DNA from: Litoditis marina
Lineage: Eukaryota; Nematoda; Chromadorea; Rhabditida; Rhabditidae
NCBI GenBank assembly: GCA_964036275.1
Contig: OZ038434.1
Location: 26,457,413-26,521,412, forward strand
Direction: 5' to 3'
DNA: 64,000 bases
The notes under the pieces were generated by a model. The model was not told where the DNA came from. It saw only the letters and a list, made by a program, of their open reading frames with translations, and ran no database searches. The translations under genes and the position numbers were made by a program. Below, in pieces: positions 19,135 to 32,400 of this stretch. Positions within the stretch are counted from its first letter, which is position 1. Every line of letters starts with the position of its first letter.

Positions 19135-22100
19135 ATGGACCAAGAAGGTTGGTTGGTGTTCTCTTTCCCTCTCTTCTCATGAGAAAGCCTATGAGAACTC
19201 ACATCTCATGATAGAAATACTGTAGTTTGCTGCCTTCTCAGACCATAGCCTGTTAATTACAAGTTTGCGTTTGGTCGAAACTGTATTGCAACAAATCTAG
19301 AGATATAGTGTGCTCAGAAGAGATGTCAGACGACGAGAGGGAAAATCAATATATATGACAGCCACTCTGTATGAACAGTAATTTACTGTTTTGCAACGAC
19401 GCTTGTTCTGAGTTTGAGAGAATTTTTTGCAAAATAAGAATATTGCAAAGCGTGTTGAATGATCTCACTCACATTATCATAACCTCTTCTCTACCTTATC
19501 TTTTTAGTTGATGCGCTTTCGATTGTTTATTAATTTTTGAACACGAGGGATAAATTTTTTTTTATTCATTTCAAAATTTCCATTCAGACCGTGGTTTCAC
19601 CTTAATTTTACTTTAATTTCAAACTCACCTTAGTCTTTATTTCACCTTGGAAAATCTTCAGGGACTCCCGTCCGTGCTTCTACTCCCGTTGACGCTTCTT
19701 ATTAATTTAGTCTTACCTTATACTCAGCTCAACCTTATCTAAACCATAGTCTCACCGTGATACTACCTAAAACTCACTTTAACCCCACCTCAATCCTAAT
19801 CTTGAAGGGGGGGGGGGGGGGGCAGAAAGGAAAGCTAGTTTAGGTACCCCGGGGTACCTAAATATAACGTCCCGCGCGCCACAACAGGCTAAAACATGTG
19901 AACCGTATGCAGACTAGGTTTGTTGGTTTGAATTAAGAGTCATACTTATCGGTTTCTTCTGGTAAGCTCTTTATTATTAACTTTTCTTTCTGTCCCCCTT
20001 TAAAGAATCTTCAGGGATTCCAGTCCGTGGTTCTACTTCCGTAGACGCCCTCGCACCTTCGGTTCGTCGTCGCAAAAGCTCTGTCATCTACCACGAAGTA
20101 GTCGTACCGCCAACCAGCCAAGGGAAGTCGGACTCCAAAGGTGAATCTCTTCGTCCAATGGTATATTGAAGAAGAACGATTATGTGGACCCATCCCGTGT
20201 CGACGGTCCTTTAAACTGCAATACGTTTTTCAATTGCAGTTTAAAGGGCCGTTGATACGGGATCGGTCCACATAATCGTCTTTAAAGATGGCCTGACATG
20301 AACCGAATCTCGTGCTTTGCGCTCCACGGTAAATTCTTTCGCTCCAACTCAATTGCGATCCAAAAACGAAGTTTCCGAATCTCCGCCAATGACTTGAGAT
20401 TAAATGATCCACAAAACACCAATAAATCAGCTTTTGTAGCGCATTCACATTAGAGCGACAGAATTAACCGTGGAGCGCAAAGCACGAGATTCGGTTCCTG
20501 TCCGGCCACCTTTAAAGGAATGATCATATCTGAGTGTACTTTGATCCCAATACGCGTGAAAATTTACTAACTCTGACCGCAAAGCAACTCGATCAAACTA
20601 CAAACACAGTGGCAACTAGTCGAACGAAATCTGACTCTGAGGGTGACGTCATTCTGACCTTATCGTTACCTTTATATTCCCCAATCACGAGCTCGGGAAA
20701 ATTGAAGTATAGCCCCCCACTTTAGTTGGGTCCCCCCCGTAGCACATCAACCCCCCACCCAAGCTAAAACCTGAAATTCTGGGAGAGGGGGGGGGGGGGT
20801 CAAAATTCAACTTAGACATTTACTATTCACCCCCCCACTTGGGTCGGCGGGGGGTAGAACTTCAATGGTGGGGGGTGAAACTTCAGCGAGTGGGGGGCTG
20901 AACTTCAATACCGGAAATGTTTACTTTTTACCCCCCATCCTCAAGCTTTTGTATTGCAGGTGATAAATTGAATTATCACCCCGCGGTGGGGGGGGGGGGG
21001 TCAAACTACAATTCCCCAAATGCAATACAAATTCAGAAAGGTGGGGGGGGGGGGTAAAAAGTCAATGTTCCCACGAGCTCTAAGTAACCTGAAGGTCCAC
21101 ACACAGGATCCACGGTACAGTTGTTGACAGCGTTAAGTATGTAGGGATTGAGATTTGACGAGCAGCCAGCCGGACTGTGTATCTTTGATCTAAACACTAT
21201 CTCACTTGATCTCCAAGCATTCGTGTTTTTGGTTTGATCCAGTGTGTTTTGGTCATAACTTCGTATACAATCCAAACTACAACTGTTGGTCACCCCCATA
21301 CATTAATTATCTCGTTTCGCCCAGTCATATAGGCATGGGAAATTTCACGGGTATCACCTAATTTATTTCTATAACTTGGAGGTACTGACAATATAGTTCG
21401 TTTTATGCCCACTGAGACCTTTTGGCATCGTGCCAAGATTTTCAGAAGACTTTTTTTAGAGCAAACATAAGTATTCTTAAGGAATTTTTTATTCACGTGT
21501 CTTTTTGAAACTGGCCCACCGCTAACAAATATTCGCAGTTTCTTAAAAACTACATATTGGGGAAGAATAGCCTGCTCAGACAGCTCCCAGCCAATTGGCC
21601 AGTCAATTTTTTATTGGTTGAACGAGAGAGTGTGCAGGTCAGAGAGACGCAGACTTTCTTAGCCTGTCTGCGCGTCATCTCTCGTTTTCGTAGCTGGCCA
21701 ATCGCGAAAAATATCGTTCTCAGACAGTTCCCAGCCAATTGGCCAGCCGCTTTTTTGTTGGCTGAGCGAGAGAGTGTGCAGGTCAGAGAGACCCAGACCG
21801 TCTGCGGCCTAATTGATCTGCACACTCTCTCGCTTTTGTAGCTGGCCAATCGAAGAAAATTGGCGCTCAATTTTTCGTTCCGAGTCTGTGTGCAATATTC
21901 ATTGGCACGCTGCCAAGTCTCAGTGGAAATGACCGTAACTATAGATTGCTCTCAACTAGGTGACCGGAGAGCAACATGGTTTTTCGTGAGGCTGCTGTAT
22001 CCTACTTTTGATTTGACGCGTTGCGTGTCGCGCGGCATCGTCATGTGAATGTCACGTGAACTGATCAAACTAATATACGAGTTATTTGTGCTCTCTGATC

Positions 22101-25100
22101 TCGATACAGTTAAAAGCAGCACGAAACAAGACCTCTGCTCAAGTTGTGTTCCGGTCTCCTGCAACAAATTTAATCTGTATACGGTTTCAGGCTACGCCAG
22201 TCTACATCACAGCGACAGCGGCTACAAGAGACGTGAGTTTGCTACTTTTTCAATCTCATTGAGACTTTTCAGGTGGTAATTCAATGAACTGAAAGGTTTT
22301 GAGGGCCTCTTCAAACATTTAGTCTGCGGTATAGAGCATAAATCATAGAGCAAAGTAGAATCATTGATTGTGCGCGATACATACAGTACCACGATCGATA
22401 ACCATAATTTGCTCGATGTATCTGACGCTGACAAAGAGTATGAAGGGACCCTTGGGGCCGCGATTTTGTAGGCGAAATCTCACTTTTAGCGGCCTAAAAG
22501 TCGTACTTTTCACCCATGTTAGTGAGACTCCTAGTAGCGCATGTTTGAAGAGATTGTGAACTTTTTCTATGGGATTCTCTATAGTCGATCTTCTACTATT
22601 CTGTTTTTATATACATTAAAATTTCACAGAAGTTTCCGATGAGTACAAGAAAAAGAAGTACGAGGCAAAGGAACAGGAGAAAGAAGACGCCAAACAGACA
22701 GAGGACTACTCACTTAGGTGCGTTTTCCCTCACTTTCTCTCTACCTCTCTCTCTTTCTTTCTCAATCTCTCTCATCCTCTCTCTCTCTCTTCTCTCTAAA
22801 TCTAACCCTCTTTATTCCAGATTCTGGCTGATTGTCTTAATTTTCACCACTATTGGTCTCCTTCTCTCAATGGGGCTCGCCTACTCTACTTGGAACATGC
22901 GCCAACCACCCAGAAAGGTATGTTTGTCACCAAACGCAAAGGCGGAGGGTACTGTATATCTCAACTTTCGCTGTGTATAGACCGGTACCTTCGATTCCAC
23001 AACTGGTCGTTTATGAACTCTTCTAGCGCAGTGGTTAGCGCCCTGCCACGAATACTTTGCTGGCAGGTTCGATCCCGACGAGAGACAAAAAAGTTTGGCA
23101 CCTCCTGTAGTCGTCACCAAACGGACGTCGACACTACAGTATGAGAACGAGCGTCATTGTAAATTACTGTTATTTACAGATTCTGTAATACAAATCAATT
23201 TTTCTAACCGTCTCACTCTCTTAGAGACTGTTCGTTATACTGTTTCAATCAATTGGTAAATCTGTAGTTTCCAGCGCGCCATTTGGGTTTCAAAAAAAAA
23301 GAAGATTTGTTTTAAAAAAATAACTATTGTAACTTATTAGAGGAGATCGTTCAAAAAGGACCATTATGTGGACCGAGCTCAACGCTTCGGTCCTTTAAAC
23401 TGCAATTGGAAAATGTATTTCAGTTAAAAGGACTGAAGCGTTGGGATTGGACTACATAATCGTCCTTCTTCCACATGTGTTCGTCTAACATAGTACACAC
23501 CTGACTACGGTATGTAATACAGTACCTAATAGTGAACGACTTCACCTTTCTTTTCTGCTTCCAGAGTCACAAGCCGAAGTTGTTTTCGTTTGAGACGGAA
23601 CGATCGACCCTTGCCATAGCCTCTGACAACATTGACTGTTCCATCTATATGAAGTGAGTTTTTGTTTATCTTTGTTTATTAATTATGTTTGTTGGTGTTT
23701 ATTTCCTGGAAAGTTCTTGCATACGTTGACTACATGAGAGGGTTGAGAGTTGTATGTTGTGCTGGGGAAAAGTTGTAGTTTGACCCCGTCCTTGTTCCAC
23801 AAACTAAGATCACAATGGGAGCAAACTACAAACAGTTGACCTAAACCAAACATTTTTAAACTGTTTTATGATGCATCTTACTGTGACGCGCGTTTTCTTA
23901 GCTCAAAAAAGGACGATTATGTGGTCAAATCGCAACGCTTCAGTCCTTTAAACTGCAATACAGTTTACAATTGCAGTTTAAAGGACCGTTGACACGGAAT
24001 TGGTCCACATAATCGTCCTACTTCAACAATACGACTATTTATCTTGAACTGGAGAATATGAAGTCAAATCAATTATACGAAAGTTGATAAGGCAATGTGC
24101 GCTCATCAAAATTGTGAACTACAGTATATTTATGTATTTGTCCGGGCTATGACTATCCTCTCCTTGATTCCAGACAATGTACTCTGATGTCTGACGACTT
24201 CATGGGTTGGCAAGAGGGTCTTCTCCAGGGAATGTTGTGTCTCTATCTGACGGAACCCCACTCCTCGGCCCCTGATTCAGGAATATCCATGCTCATGTAC
24301 TACAGTCAGGGCAGAACCTATCTTGTAGGTCAAAACACAAATTAGAAGGGTTCACAGTGTTTCCACCCTGTTGTTTCTTTTGCTGTACAGGAAAAACGTA
24401 TCTGCTAGGTCACAATTGAGAAAATAGGGGCTCAGAGTTTATACTATTGCCCCTTCCTCTCTTTTCTAGCCGGCTTCAGAACAGATGAATGGATGGATAA
24501 GTCGATGATAACTCGATAACGGGAGATGAATCACTAATCGATAATTATATTGTCAGAATCTCAACGGTTCAGACACGTCCTATTTCTGTCTCTTGTATAG
24601 TCTGTTTCACGAAACAATAGCCCTCTACAGTAAGATAATAAAACTTACAAGTGAATTTATCATATCTTGTAGTTGTTATACATAGTTTAAACTTTGTGAT
24701 TTAGTTTTCCACTTTCGGTACTACAAGCATACAAAAAAGTGAAACTTAAATTCTGTTTGTTGATTAGATAAATGCGTTTTAATTTTGGAAAGATTACTGT
24801 AGAAAGTCATCGATTGGTGAAACGAACTATATAGGGTCTGCTATATCCAGAGCGAACGATTACGGTGTCTGTCATTCGATACCGCGTGTGTTTGTAGTTC
24901 AATTCCATTATTTTTCGATCGAAATTCGTAAGTTATGACGTGTGTTGAAAATGGCCTGACAGGAACCGAATCTCGTGCCTTGCGCTTCACGGTTAACTTA
25001 TGCGCTCCAGCGTGAATGCGCCCCTGAAAAAGTTCTCGAATCTTCGCTAATGATTTGTGATTAAATGATCCACAAAATATCGATAAACTAGTTTTTGTAG

Positions 25101-28100
25101 CGCATATACATTGAAGAAACGAACTTGACAGTGGAGCGCAAGGCACGAGATTCGGTTCCTGTCTGACCACCATTAAAGAATCCGTTCCGCTATAATCTGA
25201 GTTACACAGAATATTTAAAAAGCTCCAAAAAGGTTCTTAATGTCTTCCCATAGACCATGAAAAAACTTTCGGCTTGAAAATTTGTAAAATGTTCATAACA
25301 TCAAGCAATAAAAAAGAGGACTTGAACATTTTTACTGTGACGGTTCATTAACGTCCAAATTTATTTTCATTTTTTTGTCTGTGGTCACACACATGTGGTC
25401 ACATCTTATAGTTTCGATAATTGCAGGCGGAAAGCATCATGGAAAAGAGGCTCAACCCGAACTGCAAGACGAATGTCAATGACAAAAGTTGCGGGCTGAG
25501 GTATAGTCCTTTTTCATGAACGGATTCCTACAACAATTCACTCCTACAGCAAAGACGCAGACGGTCAAATAGTGTCTGCAGCCTCATTGACCTCCATGCT
25601 ATCTCGCTTGGTAGTTGTAGAGGGAGGGGCACAGGAGTTTTCGAGTGGTTTTCGCTCTGGTGGAGGAAACGGGCGAATAAGCAAGCATATATGGTCTTCT
25701 CTAGTTGTGGTCAAGTTTGTTCTACTTGCTTTTTGGTCGGTATTTGTAAAGTGTCGGGGTTTATCAGAACCACCGCAAGTTTGGTCACTATCTACGTAGG
25801 TTTTGTCGAACCGTTGTGAACAGCCTACGTTCAGTTTGGTAAAGGTGAGCCTCGGCGAGCGGCCAGCTCATCTGAGTATCTTCGATCTACACACTCACTC
25901 TCTTCTGCTGGCAAGAAAAAAAAGATCGTTTACCCCCCATCGCTCAATTAATAGAGCCTCTTGCATGGCGACTATAACAACAATTTTTTTAGAAGTTTCA
26001 ACTCGCTGCGCTCCGGTTTCGTGGAGCTGGACAAGCCGATAGTTGACTCAGACTTCTACGGACAGGTTATGCTGAATGGACCCGATTGGTACAGGTTGGT
26101 ACTCGCTACTAAAGAATAATAAATAATAATAAATTTGTGTACGGCCTATTTCATCCGTTTGGTCACTTTATTGTGAATCAATTTTACAAGTACATAATAT
26201 CAATATCAACCGTAGAAGGACTGTCCGTAGAGGGGTGGAGATAGGCATGGGTGAGCTTTGTTACCAGCTCATGCGGTCCGCCAGACAGATACCGCGGCGA
26301 GCAAGGATCGAACCCAGGTCTGTGGAGCGACAGCCGAACGCTAACCACTTGACCACTCGGCCCCTAGAACTAGTATATATTCCTTCACCCTCCGAATTTG
26401 TAGAACTACCTATTTTTACACAACAAAAAACTAATTTTCCGGGAGTTCGATTTCTGGGGAAATAAAGGGGGTTATTGTACCACGAGGTTGGGTTCGTATA
26501 ATTGAACCTATCAAAATCAAACCCGGGTCCGCTATTGTGATTCGCCTGGTTAGTTTTGAAGACCCGGGTTGCATGAAATAATTATGTTTTCATCTAATTT
26601 TCGGAGATAAGGTTTGTATAATTGTACCCATCAGAATTAAAAATAGTTCATTTGTATTGTTTGCGTTTGTCTTGTTAGTTTTCAGAAACCTGATTGCGAA
26701 AAACATGTTAATTTTTTTTCCAGAAAAACATACCAGACCAACTTTCGCCATCTTTTCCGAGCATTTGACCACGGTCCCAAGGTGTTGCCGAGTGTGAAGT
26801 CAACCGAAGGCTACCAACCGATTGGTACGTTTGAAGTTACAATTCAATGAAGTTTTCAAACGTAGTTCTCATCGAAAGTAAAGTAGTAGTAGTCACATTT
26901 AGTTGAAAACTAGCTAACAGCGAAGTTTTTGTCATTTGAACAGAATGCCGTGAAACAAACAATCAGTTCGTATTCTGAACCCTTTGTTGTTCTACCTCTA
27001 GAGGTTATTATATTTTGAAAAGCTTTCCCACACATCTTTCTTCCCAAAACTGGTAATAAATTGTGCTCTTAAACCTATGAAAAATAGGTTACCCACATTT
27101 CCAGAAGCAATCCCTCACTACCATCGCACTCGTGTTTTCCAAGTTTCGAACCGAACGGCGAAGCTGTGGCGACACTCGAAACTGCGGGTCCTCCATCTAA
27201 CGAATCGATGGGCGGATATCTTCAGGAACGGGTCAGTTTCCGATGAACATGATGATGGAGTATTGTACAATTGCCCCCGTCCCTCACAAATTGGGTCGAG
27301 CTTCAATTTCTACCTTTTCTCAAAGTTTTCGATTACAGAACCAACAACAAGAATCATTTCGAGAGAAAGGCTTATTTTCATGGATCGCGGAAGCTGGCTA
27401 AACACGCAATGAACAAGTTTTTCCATCCGAGCCAGGCCAGAAAAGGTTGGTTTTTTGTTCGATTCTCATAGTCGTCTTCAATCCTTCGGGAAAATTTACG
27501 TGATATCTCTGTGTTCAAGTGGTGATCACTGTTGAGTTGTAGTTTGATCAACCACATGACGAAACGGATCAAACTACAACCACCGCAAGCGAAATGACAT
27601 ATTATATAACGACCCGATCTTTGATATAGTCTGTTTCACGCACTTATAACCCTCTACAGTAATCTGCGCAAACTTCCAGGTCAGCGTTTCGTAGTCTGAT
27701 GTTTTCAGAATGATTTCAAACTTCGCTATTCTGTTTTCTACCTTCACTTCTACAAACTCTTAAAGTTTGAAAGCAAAATAATAATTTATTCATTAGAAAA
27801 ACCCTCCTGAATATTTTACAGATTACTGTAGAAGGACATTGATTGGTGAAACGAACTATAGTTTGACTCCGATAACACCCGAATCAGCAAATTTTGACTG
27901 CAAAAAATCGGTACCAAACTACATACAAAGTGAGGGCAACATCCTAGGGCCCATTTAGTTCCAGCCAACTTCTCGTTTGACCATTTGTGTACACTTTGTT
28001 TGTGTATTTGAATTCCTTTCAGTTCATCAGGAACATGTGGTGGAGGTCCCGTTAGATGTGAATGGTCCGCAGGACGACATTTATCGATTGCTCGTGATTC

Positions 28101-29385
28101 CCAGAGGACGAACTCTGTCCATCGTATCTGCCATGGTCATCAGGATGGTATACGGTAGGTCTCGTTTTGTGATGTTCATGAGTGTAGAAAAGGTGTACAA
28201 AAAGACCGCTCTTAGCCAGTTGATCAAGATGTAACCAACTTGAAATGAGGAAGAATCTTCCAAAATACCAGTTGGGAATTTAACTATTACTCACGCGTGA
28301 ATTTCCGAGTTGGTTGGAGATCTGTATTTGGTTACATATTTATGACTTTGTTTCTGAAAATAGAAAAAAAAAACTTAATTTTCAGCCGCCCACGAAAAGA
28401 AACCGCTTTCCACAGAAGCCGAGTTTTATGGGACCGTTCTGCTCTCCCAACACTATGCCTACAACAAACTGGCAACTAGCCGGGAGTGGGGCGATAGTAC
28501 GAAAGTCAGTTGGCTCATACTTTATAATATAATATAATAATAATAATAATCTTTTACGACAACTATTTCAGCCGTGTATTATTTTATTGAGAGAATTACA
28601 TAATCACACACAAATCATATATCAACCGTAGAAGGACTATCCGTAGAGGGGTGGAGATAGGCATGGGTGAACTTTGTTACCAGTTCATGCGGTCCGCCAG
28701 ATAGATACCGCGGCGAGCGGGGATCGAACCCAGGTCTGTGGAGCGATAGCCGAACGCTAACCACTTGACCACTCGGCCCCATAACTTTGGTATCATAGGT
28801 ATAAACTCTATTATTTTGTTTTTAGCTTTGCCTCGTGTCTAACTATGTAAGCTTTCGAATCATTTCGCAATTGGAAGTCTTCTTAAAGGGGGACAGAATG
28901 GAAAGCTAGTTTAGGTACCTCGGGGTACCTAAAAATAACTTTGCGCGCACCGAAACAGGCTGAAACATGTCAACCGTATGCAAATTAGGTTTGTTAGTTT
29001 GAGTGAAAAAGGTAAATATCAGTTTCTCTTGAGAAGCTCTTCCATATAAACTTTCTTTTTTGTCCCCCTTCAACAGTAGCGGTGGAGTGTGGAAAAAATC
29101 ATGAATGGACATTAACTTTATTCCTAGTTTTCAGAGAATTCAATACTGTATTCTATGCTGATTAAAAATTTATTGTTAACTGATATGTGTTGTACTTATT
29201 TGTTTATGAAACTATCGATTTATTGATTTCAGCCGAGTCTGTTGAGCAAGCAGTCTATCAATGATGCGGTCGCATGGATCACACGAGAGAGTCGGACAAA
29301 GCTGAATGTACCCAAGGAGGTCACGAGAGTGAGTTTCTCTTTCTCTCTACCTGTCTGTCTCAATTCGTTTTGCTCGTTTCTTCTA

Positions 29386-29452
<67 letters not shown>

Positions 29453-32400
29453 TTTTCTTTCTCTATCTGTCTCGTCCCCCTACCTCACTCAGTGTTTCTA
29501 TCTCTCGCGTTCTTTCTATTACAATCTTCTCTGTCCCCCTCTCTAATAGTGCGTGCCAAATTAATCAAATATCCGCCTCATGTGAGACTCGAACCGGGTC
29601 CAAAAGTTTGGGAGGCGCGGACGATTACCACTAGATCAACTGAGCTCACAGGGACGGTGTCAACGATTCGTATATATATGTTCTTACACATCACGAAGTG
29701 AGATATACAGCATACCCTCGCCATTCTTTGAGCGACGACTATAATCTCATTCCTTCCAGCCCCACCCGGATCGCGTTGCTTCCATTGTGAACTGGAGACA
29801 GGGTGGCCGTGATCTAGTTGGCATCATGAACGTTGGACTGCCCAAACTGTAAGTTGGTGTTTGTAGTTTGTACTCTGACCTCTCATCTGGGGAAAATTGA
29901 AGTATCGCCCCCCACTTTAGTTGGGTCCCCCCCCGTAGCACTTCAACCCTCCACCCAAGCAAAAACCTGAAAATCTAGGAGAGGGGGGGGGTCAAAAATC
30001 AACTTCGACATTTCCTATTTACCCCCACCTGGTCGGCGGGGGGTAGAACTTCAATGGTGGGGGGTCAAACTTCAACGAGTGGGGGGCTGAACTTCAATAC
30101 CGGAAATGTTTACTTTTCACCCCCCACCCTCAAACTTTTGTATTGCAAGTGATAAATTGAATTATCACCCCCCGGTGGGGGAATCAAACTACAATTCCCC
30201 AAACGCAATACAAATTCAGAAAGGTGGGGGGTAAAAAGTCAATGTTCCTATCATCTGTTTATGACGTGAAATTCGCGACATTACTTTATGTATTTTACCC
30301 TTACGTATTTTGCTGGTTCCGCTCTTCTTAGAAGACGGCTATGTGGTGTAAGTTTTCTCAAGCCGCTGTAGTTGTAGCTCGACCCTTTTTATCGGTCAAA
30401 CCCAAACCAAACCACGACAGAAACTTTGTCCCTCCCTAAAATCAGAAGATACAGTGCGAGTTTTTTCCTTATCCCACTGTCTTTGTAATCTGATCTCTTT
30501 GCCGATTGGTCAAAAATAAATTATGACGTTTTTCGAAACCAAACTACAACTCTATGTAATCTATTTCCCGTTGCAGCTTCGATTCGGAAGACATGACCGG
30601 CAAAAAGCGGAGCGGTTTTTCCGGGTTCCGTCTCGGAAACGAGAAAAGTGAGCCGTTCATGTCGTCGGCCGGCATCATTCTGTTGCGAAGAAAAGTCGTC
30701 CACGCGAAAACTCAAGTCTTCACGGATTATGTGAGTTTCACGCCAAAAGATCCAGTTTCAAATCTGAAAAGATAAGAAGTAGATCAAGCGGTAGCGTTAT
30801 GGAAATATTCATTTTAGGGTTGTTAATCGAGTTCAAAAACTTGAGTTTCCGAGTTTTTTTTAGTCGAGTCGAGTTTCGAGTTCGACTTTAGCCGTCCACT
30901 CGAAGTACGTGCTTTAGCGTCGATTGAAAGAGTCTCCCTCGTGTGAGACAACGCACGAAGCAAAGAAACTTGTCTCTGATTTGCATCAGGCTCCGGGTAA
31001 CCTTGTTGCAAAATTTCGAGACTGTTTACCTACTCTCTGTTCAATTATTCAAGTTGAACAGTTTCGATCCAAGTTTTGAACCAAACTTAGAAAGTTCCGC
31101 TGTGGTTCAAGACCAACTAAAGTAATAGAGAAAACTACTTTTTTCACCCTCCATATCATATTTCCAGCCGACCATGCTACAATTACCTTATCATACCTCA
31201 CCATTCTTTAATACCTTATCTCACCTTGATAATATAGTGGAGGCCAAATTCATAACTTTCTGTCTCTCGGCGGAGTCGAACCTGCGGACAAAAGATTAGT
31301 TATAGGGCGGCTAACCACTGCGCTAGTAGAGTACATGTAGAGCAAGATTTGACATCGAAGACATGTGCACGTACACAGCGGAAAGTGAGAAATACAGTAC
31401 CCTCCCTCCTTTCCCTTGTCGACGACTTTATGAGAACGTTAATATTTCCAGCCGACCATGCTGTCCACCTCATCCGGTTCCGTTCGAACTGTCGAGGCGG
31501 TCGTCATTCCCATGTTGCGAATGCTCATTTTCAACGACGATCCCGGAAAAGCGGGTGAGAAGTTTTTTTTGTGAATCGGGCGTTGTTTTCCCAACATTCT
31601 GCTAAGATGCAACATGTGAGACATGTCTACCGGGGAGCATGAAAAAGTTTGAGCTCCTCCCCACATCGGGGGTAGAACTTCAATCTCTCGCATGCAATCT
31701 CTCGCCAAATCGAAAAGTGCGAGAGTCGGGGTAAAAAGTGAAAATTTTTGGTAATGACGCTCACTCCCTGCTGATGAAGTTATTGAAGGTAACTGAGATA
31801 TTTGTGTCGTTTGCTGCTGTTGTTGGTATCATACTTGTACGGGTTGTTATAAAGAACAGCTCGAGATTTCCAAAACTCGGAAAAAAACGATTGAGAGTTT
31901 TAAACTGTACTTTGTGTTTGCAGTCACGGCCCCCTCTGCCTACTACGACCTGCGAGACAATCGATTCTATTGTGAACAGCGAAACTCGGCCGAAGTGAGC
32001 GTGAAAAACATTTTTGTAGTTTGAACTGAACATTTGTTTTCGGTGTGCGTGTATGGTACATCTCTTTACTACGTGCACCTGCACAGTATGATGTTGGTGC
32101 GTCTTGCCTCAACCCGCAGTGTTGGTAGTGGGAGCCCTGTGTTCCACAATTGTATTCCGTCCACTCTTCTGTTTGAGCAGGGGAGCTACAACGATAGGGT
32201 ATGATCAGTCCAAAGCGACTCAGAACCAACGTCGTTGCAGAATAGTAAATTACTGTTTGTACAGCGTGGCTGTCATAGATATTGATTTTCCCTCTCGTCG
32301 TCTGACGTCTCTTCGGGGCACACTATATCTCTAGATTTGTTGCAATACAAGTTCGAACAAACGCGAATTTGTAATTATCAGAGCGCGTTCCGTGAAAACG

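Noticed and set aside
29242..29634. Ser/Leu-rich open frames across (CT)n tracts here and at 42507-42744 and 43004-43322
   Set aside because: Frames through CT or GA dinucleotide repeats are open by composition only.
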